Shown: positions 26,110 to 36,220 of the stretch, piece after piece | Position numbering within the stretch: position 1 is the first letter of the stretch | How the letters are laid out: the number at the start of each line of letters is the position of its first letter | From: Candidatus Eisenbacteria bacterium | GTDB lineage: Bacteria; Eisenbacteria; RBG-16-71-46; SZUA-252 | Direction: 5' to 3' | Length of the DNA: 43,406 nt | Assembly: GCA_005893275.1 (NCBI GenBank) | Contig: VBOW01000036.1 | Span: forward strand, 1 to 43,406 | The notes under the pieces: model-generated | What the model was told of the DNA's origin: nothing | The model's database searches: none | The model's input: the letters and a program-made list of their open reading frames with translations, nothing else | Made by a program: the position numbers and the translations under genes

Positions 26110-27453
26110 CTAGGCTCGGACGCGGCGGATCGCGGCTCCGAGTCCCTGGAGCTTTTCCTCGATCCGCTCGTAGCCGCGGTCGAGATGATAGACGCGGGAC
26201 ACGCGGGTCTCTCCCTTCGCCACGAGGCCCGCGAGGATGAGCGCGGCGGAGGCGCGGAGGTCCGTGGCCATGACGGGAGCGCCGCTCAGCGAAGCCAACC
26301 CGTGGACCACCGCGGTATTCCCCTCGACGCGGATATCCGCCCCGAGCCGCTGCAGCTCGGCGACGTGGGTGAAGCGGTCCTGATAGACCGTGTCGACGAT
26401 CGTGCTGGTGCCGTCCGCGACGGAGAGGAGCGCCATGAACTGGGCCTGCATGTCGGTCGGGAAACCAGGATAGGGCGCGGTGGTGACCGTGATCGGTCTG
26501 ACCCGTTCCGGAGCCCTGACGCGGACGCTCGTCTCACCGACCTCAACCGATGCGCCGGCCTCCTCGAGCTTGGCGATGGTGGAATCGAGGTGCCGGGGTT
26601 CGACGCACGTCGCCTCCACTTCCCCGCCGGTGATCGCGGCGGCGGTCAGGAACGTGCCGGCCTCGATACGGTCCGGAATCATCGGCGCGTCGGCCGGATA
26701 AAGCCCGTTCCTGCCGGTGATCACGAGCCTCGACGTGCCCATGCCCTCGATCCGCGCGCCCATGGTCGCGAGGAATCGCGCCAACGCCTCGATCTCGGGT
26801 TCGCACGCGGCATTTTCGATCACCGTCTCCCCCTCGGCCGTCGCCGCGGCCATGAGGATGTTTCCCGTCGCTCCCACGCTCGAGATCTCGAAGGAGATGA
26901 CGCTCCCCTGGAGGCGGTTACAGCGGGCGACGATATACCCGTGCTCGATTTCCACATCGGCCCCGAGTCGCTGCATGCCACGGATATGGAGATCGACGGG
27001 ACGTGGGCCCCACGCGCAACCGCCCGGGAGCGAGACGCGCGCTTCGCCGAAGCGAGCGAGAAGCGGGCCCAGTACATAGATCGAGGCGCGCATCGTCCGG
27101 ACGAGGTCGTAGGGCGCCTCGGCGTTGTGGACTCCGGTGGAATCCACGAAGAGCGAGCGGCTGTCTTCGCGCCGGCTCTTGATTCCGAACAGCGAAAGCA
27201 GCTCCAGCATCGTCGAGACGTCGCGGAGAGCCGGGACGTTCGTGAAGCGGTAGATTCCGGGCGCGAGCAGGGTCGCGGTCAGAATGGGCAGGGTCGCGTT
27301 CTTGGAGCCGCTCACTTGGACCGTGCCTTTGAGCTTCCGGCCGCCTTCGATCCAGACTTCGTCCATGCTTATCGCCTCGGTCGCTTCCTGGGGTGGTGCC
27401 TCTTCCCGCTTTGGTGCCTCTTTCCGCTTCGCTTGCTTCGTCTTCACGCTCAT
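26110..27453 (-). CDS. murA: UDP-N-acetylglucosamine 1-carboxyvinyltransferase
   Basis: 447 aa. First committed step of peptidoglycan synthesis, adding enolpyruvate to UDP-GlcNAc. Features: SGSKNATLPIL (48-58), RTMRASIYVLGPLLARFG, the catalytic Cys146 in GGCAWG (the residue attacked by fosfomycin) and GFPTDMQAQFMALL. The start chosen is the ATG at 27453, whose ATGA overlaps the prmC stop; it gives a Lys/Glu-rich leader of about 30 residues before the normal MurA start (MDEVWIEGG at residue 30), so translation might also begin there. Confidence 0.95.
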   Translation of the reverse strand: MSVKTKQAKRKEAPKREEAPPQEATEAISMDEVWIEGGRKLKGTVQVSGSKNATLPILTATLLAPGIYRFTNVPALRDVSTMLELLSLFGIKSRREDSRSLFVDSTGVHNAEAPYDLVRTMRASIYVLGPLLARFGEARVSLPGGCAWGPRPVDLHIRGMQRLGADVEIEHGYIVARCNRLQGSVISFEISSVGATGNILMAAATAEGETVIENAACEPEIEALARFLATMGARIEGMGTSRLVITGRNGLYPADAPMIPDRIEAGTFLTAAAITGGEVEATCVEPRHLDSTIAKLEEAGASVEVGETSVRVRAPERVRPITVTTAPYPGFPTDMQAQFMALLSVADGTSTIVDTVYQDRFTHVAELQRLGADIRVEGNTAVVHGLASLSGAPVMATDLRASAALILAGLVAKGETRVSRVYHLDRGYERIEEKLQGLGAAIRRVRA

Positions 27454-28397
27454 CGTCGCGTCCCTCGCATCCTTCCGATCAAGACCCTCGGCATCCCTGC
27501 GAGGTCGCTTTCGATGCGCGCTCCCGCGAGATGCGGCCCAAACAGCTCCATGCATCTATCGGCCTGATCCCCACCGATCTCGAGCGCGAGTAATCCGCCC
27601 GGCATGAGCCAGGCGGGGAGGCCAAGGGCCGCAGCCCGAAAAGCATCGAGACCGTCGGGCCCGCCGTCAAGCGCTTCCAGAGGATCATGGTCGCGGACTT
27701 CGGGCATCAAGCTCGGGATCGAGCTGCTCGGGATGTAGGGAAGGTTCGAGACGAGGACGTCGGCCGGCGAAACGTCGAGGGGGAGCCGTGGATCGCGAAA
27801 ATCGGCCCGCTCGAGACGGAGCCGTTCTTGCACCCCGTTCCGGCGCGCGTTCCGCGCGGCGAGCGCGATCGCCTTTTCGGAGCGATCGACCGCCACGGCG
27901 GTCCACCCGGGGGGGAGCGCCAGGAGCATCGCGATCGGAATCGCGCCGGTGCCGGTCCCCAGGTCGAGGATTCTTCCCCGCGGCGATGCCTCTCCCAGCT
28001 CGGCGCCGAGCTCCTCCAGGACGAGGGCGACGAGGCCCTCCGTTTCGGGCCGGGGCACAAAGACGCCCGGCTCGACGTCGAGCTCGGCCGCCAGGAACGA
28101 AACCTCCCCCAAGAGGTGCTGGAGGGGAACGCGGCGCGAGCGGGCCTCAAGGAGCCGGCTGAGCCGCGCGGACCCTTCCTCGCTCACCGGGACGTTCGGG
28201 TTCGACCAAAGCTCGGACTTGGACGTCGCGAGAGCGTGGAGAAGGAGCGCTTCGGCGTCATGGGCGGGCGACGGAACGCCCGAGCGCTCGAGGAGGTCGC
28301 TCGCGCGGGCCAGGACGCTCCTGCGAGTGGACGGCGCGCTCGTTTCCGCGCATCCCCCTTGCGCCGCGGCGGGCATGGGGCTCTCTTGCGCGCTCAC
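27450..28397 (-). CDS. prmC: Release factor glutamine methyltransferase
   Basis: 315 aa. Methylates the glutamine of the GGQ motif in RF1/RF2 using S-adenosylmethionine. SAM-binding [11 protein letters not shown] (about 145-155), PRPETE (116-121) and the catalytic motif as NLPY (218-221) instead of the commoner NPPY. The start is GTG at 28397, whose GTGA overlaps the prfA stop; an ATG seven codons later is the alternative. Being adjacent to and coupled with prfA, its own substrate gene, supports the call. Confidence 0.95.
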   Translation of the reverse strand: MSAQESPMPAAAQGGCAETSAPSTRRSVLARASDLLERSGVPSPAHDAEALLLHALATSKSELWSNPNVPVSEEGSARLSRLLEARSRRVPLQHLLGEVSFLAAELDVEPGVFVPRPETEGLVALVLEELGAELGEASPRGRILDLGTGTGAIPIAMLLALPPGWTAVAVDRSEKAIALAARNARRNGVQERLRLERADFRDPRLPLDVSPADVLVSNLPYIPSSSIPSLMPEVRDHDPLEALDGGPDGLDAFRAAALGLPAWLMPGGLLALEIGGDQADRCMELFGPHLAGARIESDLAGMPRVLIGRMRGTRR

Positions 28398-29485
28398 GCG
28401 CGATTCGGCGCGGCTTCGCCGGACGCGGCCAGCCGCTCCGCCTGCTCCGCGTGGAAGAGCCCGTCCACCACCTCGTCCAGGTCTCCCTGGAGCACGTCGG
28501 GCAGCCGGTACAGCGTCAGGCCGATGCGGTGCTCGGTCACGCGGCCCTGGGGGAAATTGTAGGTCCGGATCTTGGCGCTTCGGTCGCCGCTCGAAACCAT
28601 CGATTTTCGGGTCTGGGCGAGCTTTCGCTCCTGCTCCTGAAGCTCCATGTCGAGAAGCCGCGCGCGGAGCACCTTGAGGGCCTTGGCCTTGTTCTTGAGC
28701 TGGGAGCGCTCGTCCTGGCACTGCACCACGATGCCGGTCGGGATGTGGCGGATCCGCACCGCCGAGTCGGCGGTGTTGACGCTCTGCCCCCCCGGGCCCG
28801 AGGAGCGAAACACGTCGATCTGAAGATCGGAAGGTTTGATCTCGACGTCGATCTCCTCGGCCTCCGGAAGCACCGCCACCGTGACCGCGGACGTGTGGAT
28901 CCGCCCGCTCGCCTCGGTCTCCGGCACGCGCTGGACGCGGTGGACGCCGCTCTCGTACTTGAGCCGGCTATAGGCCCCCTCCCCTTCGATCGAGACGATC
29001 GCCTCCTTGGCGCCTCCGCCTCCCCCGGAGCCGCTCAGGCTCAGGATCTCCGCCCGCCAGCCATGTCGTTCGGCATACTTGACGTACATCCGCAGCATCT
29101 CGGCCGCGAAGAGCGCCGCCTCGTCGCCGCCCGTCCCGGCGCGGATCTCCACGATCACGTTTTTCTGATCGAGCGGGTTGGGTGGGAGGAGAAGCTTGGG
29201 CAGCTCGGCCTCGAGCTTGGCGCGCTCCGCCTCGAGCTCCCCCAGCTCCGCTTTGGCCATCCCGATCAGCTCGGGATCCTTCTCGGTGCGGAGCAAAGCC
29301 GTGTCCTCGGCGACGCGGTGGAGCACCTGGTCGTATCGCCGTGCGGCGTTCACGAGATCCTCGAGAGAGCTCCGCTCCTTGCTGATCCTTCGGAGCTCGG
29401 CGGGGTTGTGATGGAGATCGGGATCGGCGAGTTTCTGGGTCAGCTCTTCGAATCGGGCTTTCGCCCGTTCCAACGCCTCGCGAAT
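28394..29485 (-). CDS. prfA: Peptide chain release factor 1
   Basis: 363 aa with the start used here. Reads UAA and UAG and triggers peptide release. GGQ at about 232-234 ([17 protein letters not shown]), RF1-type PxT as [13 protein letters not shown], and [12 protein letters not shown] glycine run ([10 protein letters not shown], about 152-161) sits in the domain 2 loop. Start: no ATG is available. An AAGGAGG lies 8 bases upstream of an in-frame ATT (29483-29485), and starting there aligns the N-terminus one-to-one with other RF1s. The first conventional start would be TTG at 29473, about 20 bases from that Shine-Dalgarno. Confidence 0.95.
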   Translation of the reverse strand: MREALERAKARFEELTQKLADPDLHHNPAELRRISKERSSLEDLVNAARRYDQVLHRVAEDTALLRTEKDPELIGMAKAELGELEAERAKLEAELPKLLLPPNPLDQKNVIVEIRAGTGGDEAALFAAEMLRMYVKYAERHGWRAEILSLSGSGGGGGAKEAIVSIEGEGAYSRLKYESGVHRVQRVPETEASGRIHTSAVTVAVLPEAEEIDVEIKPSDLQIDVFRSSGPGGQSVNTADSAVRIRHIPTGIVVQCQDERSQLKNKAKALKVLRARLLDMELQEQERKLAQTRKSMVSSGDRSAKIRTYNFPQGRVTEHRIGLTLYRLPDVLQGDLDEVVDGLFHAEQAERLAASGEAAPNRA

Positions 29486-29498
29486 GGTGGCTCCCTCC

Positions 29499-30377
29499 TT
29501 ACAGGACGGCGCGGAGGGCGGCGATCGCGACCTCGAGCATGTCGTTCGAGGGCTCGCGGGTGGTGAGCCGCTGAAGCTTGAGGCCGGGCTCGCTGATCCA
29601 TCTCACCCACGGCTTGTCGTAATGAGCCCCGGCGAATCGAATGATCTCGAAGGAGATTCCGGCGATCACCGGGATGAACGCGAACCGGAGGAGGCGGGCC
29701 TGCCACGTATCGGGGCGCCCCAGGAACGCGAACACGACGAAGCTCACGAGGACGACGAGGAGGAGGAAGCTCGTGCCGCAGCGCGGATGAAAACGGCTGA
29801 ACGTTCGCGCATTCTCGGGTGTGAGCTCCTGGCCCGATTCGAGATTGTGGATCGTCTTGTGCTCGGCACCGTGGTACATGAAGACGCGCTGCATCTCCCC
29901 CCAGAATCCCACCCCGACGATGTAGAGGAGGAAGAACGCGAGCCGGAACGCACCGTCGATCACGTTAAAGGTGAGCCCCTGTCGGACGCCGGTCAGATCG
30001 GTGAGCTTGAGAGGCAAGTAGAAGAAGACGAGGAAGCCGAGCACAAAGGAGATCGCCACGGTAACGCCCATACCGAGCCCCAGCGTGCCGAAGCGCGCCT
30101 CTCCCCTGGGGTTCTTCTCTCCTACGACCACCGCGGCCTCGGCCGAGAATGCGAGCGCCTGGACGCCGATGCGGAGCGATTCCACGAGCACCACCGCGCC
30201 GCGGATGATGGGGAGCCCGAAGAAGGTGGCACGGCGCGAGATCGAGACGAAATCCTGCGTCTTGACCTGGATCGATCCGTCGGGCAGACGCACGGCGGTC
30301 GCGACCATCTTGGGCGAGCGCATCATCACGCCCTCGATGACGGCCTGCCCACCGATGGGCGAGTATGAATCGGGCAT
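29499..30377 (-). CDS. DUF1385 (YqhQ-like) membrane protein
   Basis: 292 aa. N-terminal [23 protein letters not shown] is the DUF1385 signature (the stretch is split here at GVMM). Four or so transmembrane helices, then a conserved polar segment [16 protein letters not shown] and [10 protein letters not shown], whose His, Glu and Cys residues look like metal ligands. The family has no established function. ATG at 30377, 32 bases after rpmE; its TAA is followed at once by the prfA Shine-Dalgarno. The rpmE-DUF1385-prfA-prmC order recurs in many bacteria, hinting at a translation link (inference). Confidence 0.88.
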   Translation of the reverse strand: MPDSYSPIGGQAVIEGVMMRSPKMVATAVRLPDGSIQVKTQDFVSISRRATFFGLPIIRGAVVLVESLRIGVQALAFSAEAAVVVGEKNPRGEARFGTLGLGMGVTVAISFVLGFLVFFYLPLKLTDLTGVRQGLTFNVIDGAFRLAFFLLYIVGVGFWGEMQRVFMYHGAEHKTIHNLESGQELTPENARTFSRFHPRCGTSFLLLVVLVSFVVFAFLGRPDTWQARLLRFAFIPVIAGISFEIIRFAGAHYDKPWVRWISEPGLKLQRLTTREPSNDMLEVAIAALRAVL

Positions 30378-30409
30378 GGGAGAGCTCGGTTGGGACCGGG
30401 CGGGGCGGG

Positions 30410-30643
30410 TTAGGCTCCGGCCGTCGACTCGGCGGCCTTCTCCTTGATCCCGTACTTGCGGCGGAAGCGCTCGATCCGGCCGGCGGTATCGACGAGCTTC
30501 TGCTTGCCGGTGAAGAAGGGGTGGCAGTTGGAGCAGATTTCGACGTGCACCGTGTCCTTCACCGTGGCGCGCGTTTCGATCACGTTGCCGCAGACGCACA
30601 CGATCTTGGTGTTGTAGTAGCCTGGATGGACTCCTCGTTTCAT
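30410..30643 (-). CDS. rpmE: 50S ribosomal protein L31 (zinc-binding type)
   Basis: 77 aa. Starts [20 protein letters not shown]. Zinc ligands are CVC (Cys16, Cys18) and CSNC (Cys37, Cys40), marking the zinc-containing C+ form, followed by HPFFTGKQK. Joins the 50S central protuberance and bridges to the 30S. ATG at 30643 with GGGAG about 7-8 bases upstream; 13 bases after rho. Confidence 0.97.
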   Translation of the reverse strand: MKRGVHPGYYNTKIVCVCGNVIETRATVKDTVHVEICSNCHPFFTGKQKLVDTAGRIERFRRKYGIKEKAAESTAGA

Positions 30644-30656
30644 GGCGGCGCTCCCT

Positions 30657-31979
30657 TTATGTGTTCATCATCGCCAGGAACTTCTTGTTCGTCTTGGTCT
30701 GACTCATCTTGCCGATCAAGAATTCCATGGCTTCGACTGGGTTGAGTTCGTTCAGGAATTTCCGGAGGATCCAGACCTTGTTCAGCTCCTCCTGGCTCAT
30801 CAAGAGCTCTTCTTTGCGGGTGCCCGAGCGGTTGATGTCGATGGCCGGGAAGATGCGCTTGTCGGCGAGCTTGCGATCCAGAACCACCTCCATGTTGCCG
30901 GTGCCCTTGAACTCCTCGAAGATCACGTCGTCCATGCGGCTCCCGGTCTCGATGAGCGCCGTCGCGACGATCGTGAGGCTCCCGCCGTTCTCGATATTGC
31001 GGGCCGCTCCAAAAAACCGCTTCGGCTTTTGAAGCGCGTTCGCGTCCACGCCGCCGGAGAGGATCTTACCTGAGTGCGGCACCACGGTGTTATGGGCGCG
31101 CGCGAGCCGCGTGATCGAATCGAGAAGGATCACCACGTCCCGGTTATGCTCCACGAGCCGCTTCGCCTTTTCGATGACCATGTCCGCGACCTGGACGTGA
31201 CGCTCGGCGGGCTCGTCGAAGGTCGAGGAGACGACCTCTCCCTTGACCGAGCGCTCCATGTCGGTGACTTCCTCGGGACGCTCGTCGATCAGAAGCACGA
31301 TGAGCATCACTTCGGGATGGTTGTCGGTGATCGAGTTCGCGATTTTCTGGAGCAGGACCGTCTTCCCCGCACGCGGGGGCGACACGATAAGCCCGCGCTG
31401 GCCCTTCCCGAGCGGCGTCAGGAGATCCATGATACGCGTCGGCATGTCCTCCGCACGCGATTCCAGACGCAGCTTCTCTTGCGGATAGAGCGGCGTCAGG
31501 TTGTCGAAGAGGATCTTATCCTTCGCCGCCTCCGGCGGCTCGAAGTTGACCGCCTCGACCCGCAGCAGAGCGAAGTAGCGCTCGCCGTCCTTCGGCGGGC
31601 GGACCTGGCCCGATACGGTGTCTCCTGTCCGGAGATCGAAACGTTTGATCTGGGACGGGGACACATAGATGTCGTCCGGGCCCGGCAAATAATTGTAATC
31701 GGGGGAGCGGAGGAAACCGTATCCCTCCGAAAGGATCTCCAATACCCCTTCCGCGAAGATGAGACCGTTTTTCTCGGTCTGCCCTTCCAGGATCTTGAAG
31801 ATCAGCTCCTGTTTTCTGAGACCGCTCGTTCCCTGGATGCCCAGCGAGTGCGCGAGCTCCATCAGCTCGGCAATGGTCTTGCTCTTAAGCTGAATGATGT
31901 CGAGGCCCTTTTGGGAGGGCGGCGGCGGTGCGCTGCTCGGAGCAGGGGTTGCGGGCGGTGTTTGGGTTTGCTGTTCCAT
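30657..31979 (-). CDS. rho: Transcription termination factor Rho
   Basis: 440 aa with this start. Hexameric RNA-dependent ATPase that ends untranslated transcripts. A Pro/Thr-rich leader (about 1-23) precedes the Rho N-domain ([16 protein letters not shown]), the cold-shock-like RNA-binding domain ([20 protein letters not shown]), and the motor with Walker A SPPRAGKT (200-207) and the [13 protein letters not shown] Walker B region. Start: ATG at 31979 with GAGGAG 12 bases upstream; an in-frame ATG at 32066 would add 29 polar residues and cannot be excluded. First gene of the rho-selB run. Confidence 0.96.
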   Translation of the reverse strand: MEQQTQTPPATPAPSSAPPPPSQKGLDIIQLKSKTIAELMELAHSLGIQGTSGLRKQELIFKILEGQTEKNGLIFAEGVLEILSEGYGFLRSPDYNYLPGPDDIYVSPSQIKRFDLRTGDTVSGQVRPPKDGERYFALLRVEAVNFEPPEAAKDKILFDNLTPLYPQEKLRLESRAEDMPTRIMDLLTPLGKGQRGLIVSPPRAGKTVLLQKIANSITDNHPEVMLIVLLIDERPEEVTDMERSVKGEVVSSTFDEPAERHVQVADMVIEKAKRLVEHNRDVVILLDSITRLARAHNTVVPHSGKILSGGVDANALQKPKRFFGAARNIENGGSLTIVATALIETGSRMDDVIFEEFKGTGNMEVVLDRKLADKRIFPAIDINRSGTRKEELLMSQEELNKVWILRKFLNELNPVEAMEFLIGKMSQTKTNKKFLAMMNT

Positions 31980-32332
31980 GTCGTTCTGCGACTCCTCGGT
32001 GTTGATCGTCGTGGCGCTCGGCGTATCTACGCCGCGTCGCCGTGTCGGGGTTGTTGAGCGGGACATTATGCCAACCGAACTGCGGTCCTCAAGGTAGAGG
32101 GAACCCGGGAATCCTGATACGTCAGTGGGTTGTTGGTTGGTTCCGGTGTGGCTTGGCGCGGGACCGCACAAGGCGATCCGAATCGGGGAACTTGCTCAGG
32201 GCTCGGCGCCATCCCAGCCCTAGGACCCCCTGGTTGGTCCGTATCCTTAGACTACCGATCCCCCGGAAAGGTGTCAAGGTCTATTCTGAAAAGCGTCCCG
32301 GCGCGCGAATCAAGGCGTCCGGGCGCGGGTCG
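31980..32332 (-). other. rho leader region
   Basis: No gene seen. From the predicted start near 32242 the rho transcript has a leader of about 260 nt (or 175 nt if rho starts at 32066). Just inside it are two small hairpins: GGACC/GGTCC (32223-32240) and AGGGCT/AGCCCT (32198-32221). In E. coli rho is attenuated by Rho within its own leader; a similar arrangement is plausible here but not shown. Confidence 0.4.
32249..32277 (-). promoter_or_regulatory. rho: Putative rho promoter
   Basis: Minus strand: perfect -35 TTGACA (32272-32277), 17-base spacer, -10 TAGTCT (32249-32254). It lies between the exported TPR gene and rho. The -10 is weak (3/6) but placement and spacing are good. Confidence 0.55.
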
Positions 32333-33967
32333 CTAACTGGATTTCTTGGGAGGGAACGCGCCCTTCGAGAAGATCTGCCCGTCCATGAACGTAAACGATT
32401 TTCCCTTGGACCAGTAGAACCAGGTCTCGAACCGCTTGTCTCCCTCGTTGTAGGTATACACCTCTTCCGGGTAACTCTCCGTCTTGACCACCGTCTTGAG
32501 TTGATTCGAAGCGCCCAAACGATTATCGGCGGAATCGACCCAGACCTTGACCTCGGTCTTTTTCGTGCCCTCGCTCAAGGCCTTGTAGATGGTGTACTCG
32601 GCGACCGATTCCTCCTTCCTGCTCAGCTGGTTCAGGGCGAGGAAGAGGAACTGGTGGTTGGTGGCGTCCTGGGGATCCAGCTCGAGCGCGTGGCGGAGGG
32701 CGGCCTCCGCGCCTTTCGCGTCCTTCGCCTGGTACTTGGTCTGCCCCGCCAAGCTCCAGATTTCCTTGTTCTTAGGGTAGAGCCCGCCCGCCCGGTCTAG
32801 GATCTCGATCGCCTTGGGGTAGATCTCCTGATTGGCGTAGATCACGGCCGCGTTGTAGAGCGCGTTTTGCTTGACCGAATCGGACGCTGCCGGCTGTTCC
32901 ACGACCGCGGCGTATCCGACCGCGGCGCTGTCGTAGGCCGCCTTCTGCTCCGGTGTTCCCTTGCCCCGCGACCCCGCGATGGCGTACCAAGCGTCCGCGA
33001 TCTTGAGAACGTACCCCGGCGCGCTCTGGGGATCGAACAGCATCGCCTGCCGGTAGGCCTGGATCGCCTCGGGGTACTTCTTCGCGTTGTAGAGCCGGTT
33101 CCCGCGGGACATCGCGGCCGCCCGCAAATTCTGATGCAGCCTCTCATCGTCCGGTTTGATCGTGAGCCCACGCTGCGCGGCGCGTATCGCGTCGTCGGTT
33201 CGCCCCAGGAGGCTCAGAACGTAGGCAAGATTCTGGTAGGTGTCGAGCGACATGGGGTCGACGTACGACGCCAGCTGGAAGTCGTACGCGGCCTCGGCCA
33301 CGTACGAGCCGCCCGCATAGAGCGGGAACACGGTCGTGTCGGTCACGGCGTGCTGCAGGTCGCCGAGCCCTTCGTAGGGCTTGTATTCGAGGCGCGTCGC
33401 CTCGTCGGAGCTGGGGGCGAAATAGAAGGTCACCCCCGAATCGGGGTAGCACCAGAACTCGTGGATGCGCCCCGCTTCGGTGAACCGGGCGTATTCGCGC
33501 GGCGGGCCGTACTGCTTCTCGATCTTGCCCTGAGGCGACCCCTCGTCGCCCGAGGAGCGCTCATTGTCCAAGCTAACGCTGCCCGCGCGGTTCAGGGCCG
33601 CGATTCCTGCATTGAAGAGCTGCGCGTTCTCGGCCAGGCGGTTTCGCTGCAGATCCTCAACTTTTTTCTTGTCACCTTTCTTGGTCGCGGTTTCGATCGC
33701 CAGCTGGAACGCGGCGCCCGCGGAAATGAACTCGCGCTGTCGCGCGCGCGCGAACGCGAGTAGCGACAACGCCTCGATGTTCGCCGGGTCCCCTTTCCGC
33801 GCGCACTCGAGAAAATAGGCGGCCTTATCGTAGACCTTCTGCTGAACATAGACCTTGCCGCTCGTGAAGCAGACGCTCGCGGAAGCCGGCTGGGCGGAAA
33901 AAGCCCCGAGGCACGCGATTGCCGCCGAAGCCAGATAGGGCTTCCATTTCCCGGTTGCGAATGGCAT
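32333..33967 (-). CDS. Exported TPR-repeat protein
   Basis: 544 aa. Signal peptide MPFATGKWKPYLASAAIACL... ending QPASASV, probable cleavage after ASA. Then TPR arrays at about 35-115 and 235-460 (for example DTYQNLAYVLSLLGRTDDA and EIWSLAGQTKYQAKDAKGA) with a beta-rich insert between them (IHEFWCYPDSGVTFYFAP). The C-terminal 90 residues (about 455-544) look like a separate beta-rich domain (VWVDSADNRLGASNQ, FETWFYWSKGKSFTFMDG). Likely periplasmic scaffold; no specific function recognised. ATG at 33967 has GGAGG four bases upstream and fits a signal peptide; an upstream GTG at 33997 lacks a Shine-Dalgarno. Confidence 0.82.
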   Translation of the reverse strand: MPFATGKWKPYLASAAIACLGAFSAQPASASVCFTSGKVYVQQKVYDKAAYFLECARKGDPANIEALSLLAFARARQREFISAGAAFQLAIETATKKGDKKKVEDLQRNRLAENAQLFNAGIAALNRAGSVSLDNERSSGDEGSPQGKIEKQYGPPREYARFTEAGRIHEFWCYPDSGVTFYFAPSSDEATRLEYKPYEGLGDLQHAVTDTTVFPLYAGGSYVAEAAYDFQLASYVDPMSLDTYQNLAYVLSLLGRTDDAIRAAQRGLTIKPDDERLHQNLRAAAMSRGNRLYNAKKYPEAIQAYRQAMLFDPQSAPGYVLKIADAWYAIAGSRGKGTPEQKAAYDSAAVGYAAVVEQPAASDSVKQNALYNAAVIYANQEIYPKAIEILDRAGGLYPKNKEIWSLAGQTKYQAKDAKGAEAALRHALELDPQDATNHQFLFLALNQLSRKEESVAEYTIYKALSEGTKKTEVKVWVDSADNRLGASNQLKTVVKTESYPEEVYTYNEGDKRFETWFYWSKGKSFTFMDGQIFSKGAFPPKKSS

Positions 33968-34042
33968 CCGACCTCCGAGTCTGACCCTTCCTTCCACTTT
34001 CTATAAACCGCGCGCGGGGTGCCGACGTTCCCCGATCCTTCG

Positions 34043-34071
34043 ATTACAACGTCCGTCGCCCGGCCTGTCAA
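34043..34071 (-). promoter_or_regulatory. Strong putative sigma70-type promoter of the exported TPR gene
   Basis: Minus strand: -35 TTGACA (34066-34071, 6/6), 17-base spacer, -10 TGTAAT (34043-34048, 5/6). The best consensus match in the window. Predicted start near 34036, giving a leader of about 70 nt before the ATG at 33967. Confidence 0.75.
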
Positions 34072-34130
34072 GCAGCTTCGCCCAACGGCCGAACGAGATC
34101 GGACACTATAACAAGCTCAAATGTAATGGC

Positions 34131-36146
34131 TTACAGCACGTGCCGTGGGTCGACGTCTACGCTGACGCGGAGGCCCGTCCGGGCTCTCGCCCGGAGGGCG
34201 GGAACCGCCCCCTTCAGATACGTTTGAAGCGTTTTCCGCGAGCCGCTCCGGATCAGAATGTGCCAGCGCTCCGCCCCCTGGATTCGCGCGATGGGTTTGG
34301 GAGCCGGCCCGAGAAGCTCCACCTCGACACCGCGCGCGAGCGCGGCAAGCGTGTCCCGGATCATGCCCGCCTCCCGGATGACGCGTTCTTTCTTCGCGCC
34401 GCGGATCTCGATCTCGACGAGGTGCCCGAAGGGTGGATAGCAAAGCTCTCTCCTTTCGGCCGCCTCCTGGTCGAAGAACATCTCGAAGTCCTGGGCCGCG
34501 GCGCACCGAAGCGCCGGATGCTCCGGATCGTAGGTTTGGAGGATTACCTCTCCGGCGCGCTCCCCCCGTCCCGCCCGGCCGGCGACCTGGGTCAGGAGCT
34601 GAAAGGTCCTCTCCGCGGCGCGGAAATCGGGCAGATAGAGCTGCAGGTCCGCCACGATGATCCCGACGAGCGTGACCATGGGGAAATCGAATCCCTTCGC
34701 GACCATCTGTGTGCCGAGGAGGAAATCGGTCCCCCCCGCGCGGAACGCGCTCAGGATCGCCGCCGCCGAGCCGCGCTTCCGCGTGGCATCGAAATCGAGC
34801 CGCGCGATCCGCGCCTTGGGGAAGAGCCGGGCGACCTCTCGTTCAATGCGCTGGATTCCGACGCCGCCGAACCACAGGTTCGAAGCCCCGCAGCCCGCGC
34901 ACGCGGGTGTGAGCTTCCGTTCGGCGCCGCAGTAGTGGCACCGGAGGGACTGATCCTCGAGGTGCACCGTGAGGGAGACATCGCAACGCTCGCAGCGCGC
35001 CACGTCGCCGCACCCTCGGCACTGCAGATACGTCGAGTGCCCGCGGCGGTTCAAGAAAAGGATGGCCTGCTCGCGCCGCTCGAGGGTTTTCGCCATGGCG
35101 AGGACGAGCGGAGGGGTGAGGTAACGCGACCCGCCGGCCGGCGCGGAGGCCGCGCGATGGCGCAGATCGGTGATTCGCACCGTCGGAAGGGGCCTCCCAT
35201 CGATGCGCCGCGTCAGGCGGAGAAGCCCGCACTGCCCGCGCTTCACTCGCGCGAAACTCTCCAAGCTCGGAGTCGCCGAGGCGAGGATCACCGTCCCTCC
35301 CAACCGCTGCGCGCGCACGAGCGCCACGTCCCTTGCGTGGTACCGAGGGGCATCGTCCTGCTTGTAGGCGCCGTCCTGCTCCTCGTCCACGACGGCAAGG
35401 CGGAGGTTTCGGAAGGGCAGGAACACCGCCGACCGGGTGCCGACGACGAGGTCGATTTCCCCCGCCGCCGCGGCGCGCCACACATCCGCGCGCTCCCGGG
35501 GACGGAGCGTGCTGTGGTAGAGCGCCACCCGCTCGAATCCCGCGCGGCGGAAGGAGTCGAGGGTCTGGGGCGAGAGGGCAATCTCGGGGACGAGGATGAG
35601 GGTCTGACCACCGAGCTTCAACGCCTCGGCCGCCGCGTGGAGGTACACCGCGGTCTTGCCGCTTCCGGTTACCCCGAAAAGGAGGAACGCGCGAAACTCG
35701 CGCGTGCGGAGCGCCTCCTCGAGCGCAACGAGCGCTGCGAGCTGCTCCTCGTTCAATTCCTCGCGCCGCGGGGGCGCGACCGCGAGCCACGCCGCCGCCT
35801 CTTCGGCCGGGCCGCGCGCCGCGCGGCGGGTGAGCCCGGTCGGGGAGGGGACGGCCGCCTGGAGCACATCACTCAGGTTGGCGGCGTAGTAGTCGGCCAC
35901 CCAGCGGCAAAGATCGAGAAGCTCGGGGGTGACCACCAGACGGGGCTCGGGGATCCCCGAGATCCGGCGCACCCGGAATTCCGGAGGGGTCGCTTCGACT
36001 CCCAGGACGGTTCCCCAGACCCGGCGCGCCCCGACCGGCACGAGGACGCGGAGCCCTACCTCCGGGGTCTCCTCCTCCGGGATCTCGTAGACGAGCGCCT
36101 CTTCTCGGGCAAGGGGGATGGGAACGGCGACGCGGACCAAGGCCAT
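34131..36146 (-). CDS. priA: Primosomal helicase PriA
   Basis: 671 aa. Restarts collapsed replication forks by loading DnaB. N-terminal 3'-DNA-binding domain, then Walker A GVTGSGKT (158-165), Walker B box DEEQ (254-257; DEEH in E. coli), and helicase motifs GTRSAVFLPF, ASATPSLES and TQVAGRAGRG. The zinc-binding insert (about 375-425) has CRGCGDVARCERC and CHYCGAERKLTPACAGCG, eight cysteines. Start: ATG at 36146 (MALVRVAVPIPL); an in-frame GTG at 36161 adds five residues. No Shine-Dalgarno is visible and a possible -10 lies just upstream, so it may be leaderless. Confidence 0.95.
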   Translation of the reverse strand: MALVRVAVPIPLAREEALVYEIPEEETPEVGLRVLVPVGARRVWGTVLGVEATPPEFRVRRISGIPEPRLVVTPELLDLCRWVADYYAANLSDVLQAAVPSPTGLTRRAARGPAEEAAAWLAVAPPRREELNEEQLAALVALEEALRTREFRAFLLFGVTGSGKTAVYLHAAAEALKLGGQTLILVPEIALSPQTLDSFRRAGFERVALYHSTLRPRERADVWRAAAAGEIDLVVGTRSAVFLPFRNLRLAVVDEEQDGAYKQDDAPRYHARDVALVRAQRLGGTVILASATPSLESFARVKRGQCGLLRLTRRIDGRPLPTVRITDLRHRAASAPAGGSRYLTPPLVLAMAKTLERREQAILFLNRRGHSTYLQCRGCGDVARCERCDVSLTVHLEDQSLRCHYCGAERKLTPACAGCGASNLWFGGVGIQRIEREVARLFPKARIARLDFDATRKRGSAAAILSAFRAGGTDFLLGTQMVAKGFDFPMVTLVGIIVADLQLYLPDFRAAERTFQLLTQVAGRAGRGERAGEVILQTYDPEHPALRCAAAQDFEMFFDQEAAERRELCYPPFGHLVEIEIRGAKKERVIREAGMIRDTLAALARGVEVELLGPAPKPIARIQGAERWHILIRSGSRKTLQTYLKGAVPALRARARTGLRVSVDVDPRHVL

Positions 36147-36220
36147 GGCGCATGGTAGCACTCACGGAGAGGGAAAACCTGGGAGGCGCCTCATCGAAGC
36201 CGATAGGTCCGCGCGCGGCG

